NCBI GenBank assembly: GCA_938038645.1
Contig: CALHTA010000168.1
Coordinates: forward strand, 1-5,168
DNA from: an uncultured Thiotrichaceae bacterium
GTDB taxonomy: Bacteria; Pseudomonadota; Gammaproteobacteria; Thiotrichales; Thiotrichaceae
DNA length: 5,168 nucleotides
Reading direction: 5' to 3'
Positions 1 through 5,168 of the stretch are shown piece after piece. Positions within the stretch are counted from its first letter, which is position 1, and every line of letters starts with the position of its first letter. The notes under the pieces are model-generated. The model saw only the letters and a program-made list of their open reading frames with translations. It was not told the DNA's origin and made no database searches. A program made the position numbers and the translations under genes.

Positions 1-285
1 ACGCTTGATAATCCAGCTAATGGAACAGCCTCGATTGTGGATAACAAGGTGCGTTATACGCCAGATGCCGGCTTTATTGGAACGGATGTCTTTTGGTATA
101 GCATTAGAGATAGCGCAGGTGACATTTATGGAACCAAGATACATGTTGATGTGACAGCTGCTGTGATTAATACCAATAACAGCGGTGGTGGCTCAATTTC
201 TGTCTATGAGTTATTGACCTTAATTTTGCTCATTTTATTTTTAAGCTCTGGCTCATTTTTGTATAAATATAGGCGATTTTACTAA
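1..285 (+). CDS. C-terminal fragment of an exported Ig/cadherin-like repeat protein with a GlyGly-CTERM-like tail (5' truncated)
   Basis: The reading frame is open from base 1 to the TAA at 283-285, giving 94 visible residues; the true start lies upstream. A GTG at 37 is internal and has no ribosome binding site, so it is not taken as a start. Residues about 8-52 (GTASI, then YTPDAGFIGTDVFWYSIRD) match the repeat signature of bacterial Ig/cadherin-like domains (Big_9/Big_17/VCBS type), which recur in large secreted or surface proteins. A flexible N/S/G linker leads to SGGGS (residues 61-65), then a hydrophobic stretch (about 71-88) and a basic end (KYRRFY). This three-part tail fits GlyGly-CTERM sorting signals, which in gammaproteobacteria are processed by rhombosortase in the inner membrane of type II secreting cells. 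The catalytic or binding part of the protein lies outside the window, so its function is unknown. The assignment of the tail is by pattern; an ordinary C-terminal membrane anchor is the alternative. Confidence 0.8.
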   Translation, partial: TLDNPANGTASIVDNKVRYTPDAGFIGTDVFWYSIRDSAGDIYGTKIHVDVTAAVINTNNSGGGSISVYELLTLILLILFLSSGSFLYKYRRFY

Positions 286-314
286 ACTTAAACCAATTGT
301 AATCAATCGTTATT

Positions 315-339
315 TCTGGCACCATCTGTTGGTGCCAGA
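315..339. promoter_or_regulatory. Perfect 9-bp inverted repeat upstream of the MocR gene, possible autoregulatory operator
   Basis: TCTGGCACC (315-323) and GGTGCCAGA (331-339) are exact reverse complements separated by 7 bases. They hold two opposed copies of CTGGCACCA: 316-324 on the + strand and 330-338 on the - strand. No T-tract follows on either strand, so an intrinsic terminator is unlikely, although the hairpin could still protect the 3' end of the upstream transcript. It sits 53 bases before the preferred start of the MocR gene. A near-identical box (CTGGTACCA) occurs before xsc, which favours a binding site for the encoded regulator. That role is inferred. Confidence 0.55.
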
Positions 340-362
340 TGCCTTAATAGTTGGTCGAAATC

Positions 363-372
363 TTGGCACCAA
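363..372. promoter_or_regulatory. Third TTGGCACCAA box in the MocR leader
   Basis: TTGGCACCAA lies 24 bases downstream of the inverted repeat at 315-339 and 19 bases upstream of the preferred TTG start at 392. It shares the TGGCACCA core with both arms of that repeat. Its place close to the start would suit repression of the regulator's own gene. The match is seen directly; its function is inferred. Confidence 0.4.
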
Positions 373-378
373 ATTCAT

Positions 379-384
379 TAAGGA
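379..384 (+). promoter_or_regulatory. Shine-Dalgarno that decides the tauR start
   Basis: TAAGGA ends 7 bases before the TTG at 392, which is close to ideal spacing. The in-frame TTG at 329 has no comparable purine-rich site. This supports the 501-residue form of the regulator. Confidence 0.65.
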
Positions 385-391
385 CATAGCC

Positions 392-1897
392 TTGAAAAGT
401 TTGTGGAATCGTTTAATTAAACTTGATCGTAGCAGCACCAAGAGTTTGCAGATTCAGATTCGAGAAGGCATTGTTACTGCCGCTTTGGAAAAGATGCTCG
501 AGGTTGATAAGCCGCTACCCTCATCTAGAGAGTTAGCCAAAGAGCTTAATGTGGCACGAAACACTGTCGTTCTTGCTTATCAGCACCTAGTTGATGAAGG
601 CTTTTTGGACTCCCATGAAAGAAAAGGTTTTTTTATAAACCCACAGGTTTATAGTGACCGAATAGATCAACCAAAATCTAACTATAGTTCTTTAGCTAGT
701 ACGCCTGCTTGGTGCAACCGCCTATTATTAAAGCAACCTTCTTTACAAAGGAATATCAGAAAGAATAAAAACTGGAAGGATTCACCTTACCCATTTATTT
801 TTGGGCAACTTGACTTCAACCTTATCCCCATTCACGAATGGAGAGAATGCGTACATTACTCTTTAAATGTGGGTGAAATGCGCCAGTGGGCCACGGATCA
901 AGTTGATGAAGATGATCCATTATTGATCGAACAAATTCAAAAAAGGGTACTGCCTCGTCGAGGGATATGGACACGACCCGAAAATATCATGATTACTTTA
1001 GGTGCTCAGAATGCACTGTATATTATTGCCAGCTTGCTTGTAGGCGAAGAGACACGAGTTGGCATTGAGAACCCAGGTTACCCTGACGTTAGAAATATCA
1101 TGGGGCTCAAAACAGACAACCTAGTCCCTTTAGATATTGATGAAGAGGGTGTCGTGGTAGGTGAGCAGCTATTTCAATGTGATGTGGTTTATGTCACCCC
1201 AAGCCATCAAGTGCCAAGCGGCGTAACAATGTCACAAAAACGCAGGCAGCAATTACTTGAAGCTGCGGTTAAGAAAGATATAGTGATTATTGAAGATGAC
1301 TTTGAAGCCGAATCTAACTTCAAGCATGAACCACAACCTGCTTTGAAAAGCTCTTCCGACTCTGAGCAAGTCATTTATGTTGGCAGTACTTCAAAAACGT
1401 TTGCTCCAGGCCTACGGCTCGGCTATATGGTAGCACCTGAAAAGGTGATTCAAGAAGCACGAGCGTTAAGACGGCTTATGTTCAGGCATGCGCCTGCCAA
1501 TAATCAAAGAGCGGCTGCGCTGTTTATTAGCTTGGGCCATTACGATAAAATGATTGGCCGATTGCATGGTATATACAAAGAACGTTGGCAGGCGATGAAT
1601 TATTGCATTGAGAAACACTTACCTAGTTTAAAATGTGTTCCCAATTTTGGCGGCTCATCTTTTTGGCTGGAGGGCCCGGAGGACTTAGATGTTGATGAAA
1701 TGGCGAGTGCACTGGAAAAGCAGGGTGTAGTGCTTGAAACTGGCAGCGTTTTCTTCATGGGGGATGCCGCACCAAAAAACCATTTTAGACTCGGTTATGC
1801 GTCAATCCCGGTTGATAAAATTGAGCCCGGAATGTTGATGATCGCAGATTATCTATATGGTCGCACACCTGAACAAAAAACAATAAAAGTCCATTAA
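392..1897 (+). CDS. tauR: MocR-family PLP-dependent transcriptional regulator, probable TauR (taurine/sulfonate utilisation)
   Basis: This 501-residue protein has the MocR architecture: an N-terminal GntR-type winged helix joined to a fold-type I aminotransferase-like domain that binds PLP and senses the effector. The DNA-binding domain covers about residues 10-85 (PSSRELAKELNVARNTVVLAYQ, then LVDEGFLDSHERKGFFI). In the effector domain, GAQNALYIIASLL and ENPGYPDVRNI are typical. EDDF (301-304) supplies the Asp expected to pair with the PLP ring nitrogen, SKTFAPGLRLGY carries the Schiff-base Lys335, and FRLGY near the C-terminus supplies the usual carboxylate-binding Arg. I chose the TTG at 392 because TAAGGA (379-384) lies 7 bases upstream. 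The frame also allows a TTG at 329, but that falls inside an inverted repeat, lacks a good Shine-Dalgarno, and adds 21 residues that do not resemble the family. Family membership is very secure. The TauR assignment rests on the neighbouring xsc, since TauR members activate taurine-pathway genes. Codon use includes AGA, AGG and CGA, unlike xsc, as expected of a weakly expressed regulator. Confidence 0.9.
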   Translation: MKSLWNRLIKLDRSSTKSLQIQIREGIVTAALEKMLEVDKPLPSSRELAKELNVARNTVVLAYQHLVDEGFLDSHERKGFFINPQVYSDRIDQPKSNYSSLASTPAWCNRLLLKQPSLQRNIRKNKNWKDSPYPFIFGQLDFNLIPIHEWRECVHYSLNVGEMRQWATDQVDEDDPLLIEQIQKRVLPRRGIWTRPENIMITLGAQNALYIIASLLVGEETRVGIENPGYPDVRNIMGLKTDNLVPLDIDEEGVVVGEQLFQCDVVYVTPSHQVPSGVTMSQKRRQQLLEAAVKKDIVIIEDDFEAESNFKHEPQPALKSSSDSEQVIYVGSTSKTFAPGLRLGYMVAPEKVIQEARALRRLMFRHAPANNQRAAALFISLGHYDKMIGRLHGIYKERWQAMNYCIEKHLPSLKCVPNFGGSSFWLEGPEDLDVDEMASALEKQGVVLETGSVFFMGDAAPKNHFRLGYASIPVDKIEPGMLMIADYLYGRTPEQKTIKVH

Positions 1898-1898
1898 T

Positions 1899-1943
1899 TA
1901 GCACTATTAAGTTCCAATAAATAGAAAAAGTGCTATTTATTGG
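1899..1943 (+). other. Two mutually exclusive hairpins just after tauR
   Basis: CCAATAAATAG (1914-1924) and CTATTTATTGG (1933-1943) form a perfect 11-bp stem with an 8-base loop. TAGCACT (1899-1905) and AGTGCTA (1929-1935) form a 7-bp stem with a larger loop. They share 1933-1935, so both cannot form fully at once. The region starts one base after the tauR stop codon. Neither stem is followed by a T-tract, so this is not a textbook terminator. It may end or stabilise the tauR transcript, or modulate read-through into xsc. Confidence 0.45.
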
Positions 1944-1957
1944 GATATATATAACCA

Positions 1958-1986
1958 CTGGTACCACTGTTATGATCTTCTGGTTC
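1958..1986. promoter_or_regulatory. Paired CTGGT boxes upstream of xsc, probable MocR/TauR activator site
   Basis: CTGGTACCA (1958-1966, containing the 8-bp palindrome TGGTACCA) is followed by CTGGTTC (1980-1986). The two CTGGT starts are 22 bp apart, about two helical turns. MocR-family regulators commonly bind directly repeated half-sites arranged on one face of the DNA. The boxes lie upstream of the proposed -35 at 2000, at roughly -80 to -50 from a start near 2037, which suits activation. The first box differs by one base from CTGGCACCA before tauR. Binding itself is inferred. Confidence 0.55.
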
Positions 1987-1999
1987 TAGTATGACACTT

Positions 2000-2030
2000 T
2001 TGATTTTTTTAGCATCACTCACGTTACAAT
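2000..2030 (+). promoter_or_regulatory. Probable sigma70 promoter of xsc
   Basis: TACAAT (2025-2030) is a good -10 element, one base from consensus. TTGATT (2000-2005) is a partial -35 with a long 19-bp spacer. The poor -35 and spacing suit a promoter that needs an activator bound at the CTGGT boxes just upstream. Transcription would start near 2037, giving a leader of about 34 bases. Confidence 0.5.
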
Positions 2031-2055
2031 GTAAGCATCTTTAAAATTTTTATAG

Positions 2056-2061
2056 ACAGGT
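2056..2061 (+). promoter_or_regulatory. Modest ribosome binding site of xsc
   Basis: ACAGGT, with the core AGG at 2058-2060, lies 9-10 bases before the ATG at 2071. A second in-frame ATG at 2080 would be about 19 bases away, too far, so 2071 is preferred. The site is weak for a gene whose codon use suggests high expression. Confidence 0.45.
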
Positions 2062-2070
2062 AAATATCAA

Positions 2071-3834
2071 ATGACGAAAATGACACCCAGTGAAGCCTTT
2101 GTGGAAACAATGGTTGCCAACAATGTTACTGAAATATTCGGTATCATGGGCTCCGCTTTCATGGATGCTATGGACATCTTCACCCCTGCTGGAATTCGTT
2201 TGATTCCTGTTGTACACGAGCAAGGTGCTGGCCACATGGCTGATGGCTTCGCACGTGTTTCTGGTCGTCATGGCGTTTGTATCGCCCAAAATGGCCCGGG
2301 TATAACTAACTTCGTTACAGCGATTGCTGCAGCATACTGGGCACATAGTCCTGTTGTATGTATCACTCCTGAGACAGGCGCATCGACTACAGGACTTGGT
2401 GGTTTCCAAGAAGCTGAGCAGCTCCCGTTCTTCGAGACAATCACAAAGTACCAAGGCCACGTTACTGTGCCTAAGCGTATGGCAGAATTTACAGCTCGTT
2501 GTTTCGACATTGCAATGCATGAGAATGGCCCTACACAGCTAAACATTCCTCGTGACTTCTTCTACGGCGATATCGAATGTGAAATTCCACAGCCAATGCG
2601 TATTGAGCGCGGTGCTGGTGGTGAAAAGTCACTTCAAGAAGCTGCTGACTTAATTGCAAAAGCGAAGAACCCAGTAATCGTTTCTGGTGGTGGTGTAGTA
2701 ATGAGCGGTGCGGTTGATGAGTGTATCGCACTAGCAGAGCGTTTAGGCGCTCCAGTAGTAAACAGCTATTTACACAACGATTCATTCCCTGCAAGCCACC
2801 CACAGTGGTGTGGCCCTCTTGGTTATCAGGGTTCAAAAGCTGCGATGCGTTTGATCTCAGAAGCTGATGTTGTTATTGCATTAGGAACACGTCTTGGTCC
2901 CTTCGGTACCCTACCTCAGCATGGCATGGACTACTGGCCTAAAGATGCAAAGATTATCCAGATCGATTGCAATTCTCGCATGTTGGGTCTCGTTAAGAAG
3001 ATTTCTGTTGGTATTTGTGGTGACGCAGGTGCAGCAGCCATCGCGCTATCACGCTTATTAGCTGATAAAGATCTCGCTTGCGATTCAACTAAAGATGCTC
3101 GTTTGGCTCACACAGCTGAAACCAAAGCTGCTTGGGAATTAGAGCTTGATGAGTGGATCCATGAGAAAGATGATTTCTCTCTAGACATGATCGAAGAGCA
3201 AGCGGGTGAAGAGGGAAGCTACCTACACCCACGCCAAGTGCTTCGTGAGCTTGAAAAGGCAATGCCTGAAGATGCCATGGTGTCTACAGATATTGGTAAC
3301 ATCAACTCTGTTGCAAACAGCTACTTACGTTTCGAGAAGCCACGTAGCTTCTTCGCTCCAATGAGCTTTGGTAACTGTGGTTATGCTTTACCAACAATCA
3401 TGGGTGCTAAGGTTGCTGCTCCTGAGCGTCCTGCTATTTCTTACGCTGGTGACGGTGCATGGGGAATGAGCATGATGGAAACAATGACTTGTGTACGTGA
3501 GAACATTCCAGTCACAGCCGTTGTTTTCCATAACCGCCAATGGGGTGCAGAAAAGAAAAATCAGGTTGATTTCTACGGACGTCGTTTCGTTGCTGGTGAG
3601 CTTGAGAACCAAAGCTTCGCGGGTATCGGCCGCGCAATGGGCGCTGAAGGCGTAACCGTTGATAAGTTGGAAGAGGTTGGTCCAGCACTGAAAGCTGCAG
3701 TTGAGCGTCAAATGAAAGAAGGCAAGACAACTATTCTTGAAATCATGTGTACTCGCGAACTGGGCGACCCGTTCCGCAAAGACGCACTTTCAACGCCAGT
3801 ACGTCACCTTGAGAAGTACAAAGACTACGTATAA
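2071..3834 (+). CDS. xsc: Sulfoacetaldehyde acetyltransferase (EC 2.3.3.15)
   Basis: Xsc is a cytoplasmic ThDP- and Mg-dependent enzyme. It turns sulfoacetaldehyde and phosphate into acetyl phosphate and sulfite, cleaving the C-S bond in the breakdown of taurine, isethionate and related C2 sulfonates. The 587 residues match the family's usual full length. The order is a pyrimidine-binding domain (about 4-170), a central domain (about 190-325) and a pyrophosphate-binding domain (about 395-560). The catalytic Glu50 sits in VVHEQGAGHMADGFAR. The ThDP/Mg motif begins at GDG (460-462) and ends at Asn488 in VVFHNRQWG. Features such as FGIMGSAFMDAMDIF at the N-terminus and NRQWGAEKKNQVDFY near the C-terminus resemble Xsc rather than acetolactate synthase or other relatives. 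It follows the MocR regulator and has its own promoter and terminator, so it appears to be transcribed alone. Arg is coded mainly by CGT/CGC, which suggests strong expression when induced. No phosphotransacetylase or acetate kinase gene follows it here. Confidence 0.95.
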   Translation: MTKMTPSEAFVETMVANNVTEIFGIMGSAFMDAMDIFTPAGIRLIPVVHEQGAGHMADGFARVSGRHGVCIAQNGPGITNFVTAIAAAYWAHSPVVCITPETGASTTGLGGFQEAEQLPFFETITKYQGHVTVPKRMAEFTARCFDIAMHENGPTQLNIPRDFFYGDIECEIPQPMRIERGAGGEKSLQEAADLIAKAKNPVIVSGGGVVMSGAVDECIALAERLGAPVVNSYLHNDSFPASHPQWCGPLGYQGSKAAMRLISEADVVIALGTRLGPFGTLPQHGMDYWPKDAKIIQIDCNSRMLGLVKKISVGICGDAGAAAIALSRLLADKDLACDSTKDARLAHTAETKAAWELELDEWIHEKDDFSLDMIEEQAGEEGSYLHPRQVLRELEKAMPEDAMVSTDIGNINSVANSYLRFEKPRSFFAPMSFGNCGYALPTIMGAKVAAPERPAISYAGDGAWGMSMMETMTCVRENIPVTAVVFHNRQWGAEKKNQVDFYGRRFVAGELENQSFAGIGRAMGAEGVTVDKLEEVGPALKAAVERQMKEGKTTILEIMCTRELGDPFRKDALSTPVRHLEKYKDYV

Positions 3835-3843
3835 TTAGTCTCT

Positions 3844-3869
3844 ATCAGGCCAAGTTCATTTAGCCTGAT
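3844..3869 (+). other. First hairpin after xsc
   Basis: ATCAGGC (3844-3850) pairs with GCCTGAT (3863-3869) around a 12-base loop, 9 bases after the xsc stop. It has only TTTG after it, so it is a poor terminator by itself. It may protect the xsc mRNA 3' end or assist the stronger hairpin just downstream. Confidence 0.5.
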
Positions 3870-3877
3870 TTGTAGCT

Positions 3878-3908
3878 AGGCACGTCAATTGTTGGCGTGC
3901 CTTTTTTT
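3878..3908 (+). terminator. Strong intrinsic terminator of xsc
   Basis: AGGCACG (3878-3884) pairs with CGTGCCT (3896-3902). The stem can extend inward through TCAA/TTGG, with one wobble pair, to an 11-bp stem with a 3-base loop. A run of seven T (3902-3908) follows directly. This is a classic rho-independent terminator and separates xsc from the next gene. Confidence 0.9.
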
Positions 3909-3932
3909 AATGCGATTTTCTCAAGGTTTTTC

Positions 3933-3938
3933 TATAAT
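3933..3938 (+). promoter_or_regulatory. Candidate -10 element for the GltS-like gene
   Basis: TATAAT is a perfect sigma70 -10 hexamer, lying between the xsc terminator and the next start codon. No convincing -35 is found about 17 bp upstream, where the sequence runs into the end of the terminator T-tract (TTTAATGCGA). Transcription would start near 3945, leaving a leader of about 54 bases. One matching hexamer in AT-rich DNA is weak evidence, but the position after a strong terminator makes it plausible. Confidence 0.45.
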
Positions 3939-3985
3939 GAGTCCACAATTTTGCATCATTCGTATCGCAATAGAATGTAAAAATA

Positions 3986-3992
3986 TAAGGGG
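3986..3992 (+). promoter_or_regulatory. Shine-Dalgarno that decides the TTG start of the GltS-like gene
   Basis: TAAGGGG ends 6 bases before the TTG at 3999. The protein read from that TTG begins with the membrane hairpin expected for its family, so the two lines of evidence agree. The first in-frame ATG, codon 46, would lie after both membrane segments. Confidence 0.7.
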
Positions 3993-3998
3993 TTCGTT

Positions 3999-5168
3999 TT
4001 GAGTGTTCGCAATATATTCATCATTACTTCTGTCGTTAGTATTGTAGGGGTAATTTTATTTAGTTTTTTCTGGGCGCCAATTCTCTGGTGCTTGTTAATC
4101 ATTGTTCCATTAGTACTCGTTGGTGTTTGGGACATGATTCAAACCAAACGAGCAGTACTGCGCTTATATCCAGTTATTGGCCACATACGCTATATGATGG
4201 AATCGATCCGTCCTGAGATACAACAATACTTTGTTGAATCGGACATTGATGGCAGGCCTATTAGCCGTGAGTTTCGTTCATTGGTTTATCAACGTTCAAA
4301 AGGACAGAGGGATACGATCCCTTTTGGAACGTTATTTGATACCTATCGTGACGGGTATGAATGGATGGGGCACTCGATCTCACCATCGCATATTGATAAC
4401 CCCGATTTAAGAGTAAAATTCGGAGGCTCGGAGTGTACTCAGCCATATGACGCTTCTCCTCTCAATATTTCAGCAATGAGCTATGGCTCATTAAGTAAAA
4501 CCGCAATCAAAGCGTTAAACAGTGGCGCTAAAAAGGGCGGTTTTGCACATAACACGGGTGAAGGGGGAGTCAGTCCTTACCACTTAGAAGCCGGTGGCGA
4601 CTTAATCTGGCAAATTGGAACAGGCTATTTCGGTTGCCGAAACGAAGTGGGTGGCTTTGATGCTGACCAGTTTACTGAAACGGCAGCACTTGATAACGTT
4701 AAGATGGTTGAAATCAAGCTTTCACAAGGTGCAAAGCCAGGGCATGGTGGTATATTGCCGGCGGCGAAGCTGACCCCTGAGATTGCTGCCATTCGTCATG
4801 TACCCATGGGTGCTGACGTCATTTCCCCTTCAGGGCATACCGAGTTTTCTGACCCAAAAGGGCTATTATATTTTGTAAAAAGGCTACGCACTTTATCAGG
4901 TGGTAAACCGGTTGGCTTTAAGCTCTGTATAGGTCAAAAAAGCGAGTTTTTATCCATTTGTAAGGCTATGGTTGAAACCGGTATCAAGCCAGACTTTATT
5001 ACCGTTGACGGTGGTGAAGGTGGCACAGGGGCTTCTCCGGTTGAGCTAACCAATTCTGTTGGTACCCCGATGAGAGAAGGCCTAAGTTTTGTCCATGCTT
5101 CGCTCATCGGTTTTGGCCTAAGGGATGAAATACGGCTAATCGCAGCAGGAAAAGTATTTTCAGCGTTT
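3999..5168 (+). CDS. Membrane-anchored FMN-binding glutamate synthase family protein (3' truncated)
   Basis: The frame is open from a TTG with a good Shine-Dalgarno to the window edge, giving 390 residues of a family that usually runs to a little over 500. Two hydrophobic segments (about 5-24 and 28-44) form an N-terminal membrane hairpin, followed by the family-typical RPEIQQYFVESDIDGRP, RSLVYQR and CTQPYDASPLNISAMSYGSL. The glutamate synthase FMN/TIM-barrel domain shows HNTGEGG (184-190), GYFGC with Cys213, KLSQGAKPGHGG (240-251) and DGGEGGTGASP (337-347). These correspond to the FMN and 2-oxoglutarate/iminoglutarate site of the GltB large subunit. There is no N-terminal Cys glutaminase domain, so it cannot hydrolyse glutamine like GltB. 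Any [3Fe-4S] cysteines would lie past the window end. The family is widespread in proteobacteria, but its reaction is not established to my knowledge. It is probably an FMN oxidoreductase tethered to the inner membrane with its domain in the cytoplasm. A terminator separates it from xsc, so a link to sulfonate use is not shown. Confidence 0.88.
   Translation, partial: MSVRNIFIITSVVSIVGVILFSFFWAPILWCLLIIVPLVLVGVWDMIQTKRAVLRLYPVIGHIRYMMESIRPEIQQYFVESDIDGRPISREFRSLVYQRSKGQRDTIPFGTLFDTYRDGYEWMGHSISPSHIDNPDLRVKFGGSECTQPYDASPLNISAMSYGSLSKTAIKALNSGAKKGGFAHNTGEGGVSPYHLEAGGDLIWQIGTGYFGCRNEVGGFDADQFTETAALDNVKMVEIKLSQGAKPGHGGILPAAKLTPEIAAIRHVPMGADVISPSGHTEFSDPKGLLYFVKRLRTLSGGKPVGFKLCIGQKSEFLSICKAMVETGIKPDFITVDGGEGGTGASPVELTNSVGTPMREGLSFVHASLIGFGLRDEIRLIAAGKVFSAF

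Noticed and set aside
315..339. Inverted repeat as an intrinsic terminator for the first gene
   Set aside because: The stem is perfect, but no T-tract follows on either strand, and the same box recurs before xsc, so an operator is the better reading.
1785..1967. 60-codon - strand open frame over the tauR end and intergenic region
   Set aside because: It overlaps the conserved C-terminus of tauR and the hairpins, and has no supporting features.
2050..2520. 156-codon open frame on the - strand opposite the start of xsc
   Set aside because: The product is rich in Cys, Ser, Thr and His with no domain, as expected from the complement of a strongly biased gene, and xsc on the + strand is certain.
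2268..2836. Further open frames on both strands inside xsc
   Set aside because: They lie wholly within xsc, have no ribosome sites or recognisable domains, and reflect its codon bias.
3388..3730. Two - strand open frames over the 3' part of xsc
   Set aside because: They overlap the ThDP-binding domain of xsc in other frames and resemble no family.
2071..3834. Acetolactate synthase or another ThDP enzyme instead of Xsc
   Set aside because: The overall fold is shared, but the Xsc-like N- and C-terminal motifs and the adjacent TauR-type regulator favour Xsc.
3951..3976. Alternative promoter TTGCAT / TAGAAT for the GltS-like gene
   Set aside because: The spacer is only 14 bp, too short for a sigma70 promoter; TATAAT at 3933-3938 is a better -10.
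4261..4446. 61-codon - strand open frame inside the GltS-like gene
   Set aside because: It is antisense to a well-conserved coding stretch and shows no domain.

Overview
The window looks like chromosomal DNA from a marine-type gammaproteobacterium, possibly an Oceanospirillales or Alteromonadales relative. The reasons are moderate to low GC, a rhombosortase-type GlyGly-CTERM tail on an exported protein, a sulfonate-degradation gene with its MocR regulator, and protein sequences typical of that group. The species cannot be named from the sequence alone. All four genes lie on the + strand; the first and last are cut by the window edges.

Layout: (1) 1-285 is the C-terminal end of a secreted or surface protein with an Ig/cadherin-like repeat and a GlyGly-CTERM-like sorting tail. 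(2) 286-391 is a short control region with a perfect 9-bp inverted repeat and three copies of a TGGCACCA-type box. (3) 392-1897 is a MocR-family (GntR/aminotransferase-fold) regulator, most probably TauR. A TTG start at 392, with a good Shine-Dalgarno sequence, is better supported than the TTG at 329. (4) 1898-2070 is an intergenic region with two competing hairpins, two CTGGT boxes 22 bp apart, and a sigma70-like promoter. (5) 2071-3834 is xsc, the ThDP-dependent sulfoacetaldehyde acetyltransferase. (6) 3835-3998 holds a hairpin, a strong intrinsic terminator and a perfect TATAAT for the next gene. (7) 3999-5168 is a 3'-truncated, membrane-anchored FMN-binding glutamate-synthase-like protein starting at TTG.

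How they fit together: TauR-type MocR proteins use a PLP-dependent effector domain to switch on sulfonate (taurine) use. Xsc is the desulfonating step: sulfoacetaldehyde + phosphate gives acetyl phosphate + sulfite. A nearly identical box, CTGG(C/T)ACCA, lies before the regulator and before xsc, which suggests autoregulation plus control of xsc. No taurine aminotransferase or dehydrogenase, sulfonate transporter, phosphotransacetylase or sulfite exporter is present in the window, so the rest of the pathway must be encoded elsewhere. The terminator after xsc separates the glutamate-synthase-like gene from the sulfonate unit.

I see no RNA genes, CRISPR array, insertion sequence or clearly new system. 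The most useful leads are the shared operator-like boxes, the regulator start correction, the alternative hairpins before the xsc promoter, and the uncharacterised membrane-anchored GltS-like protein.
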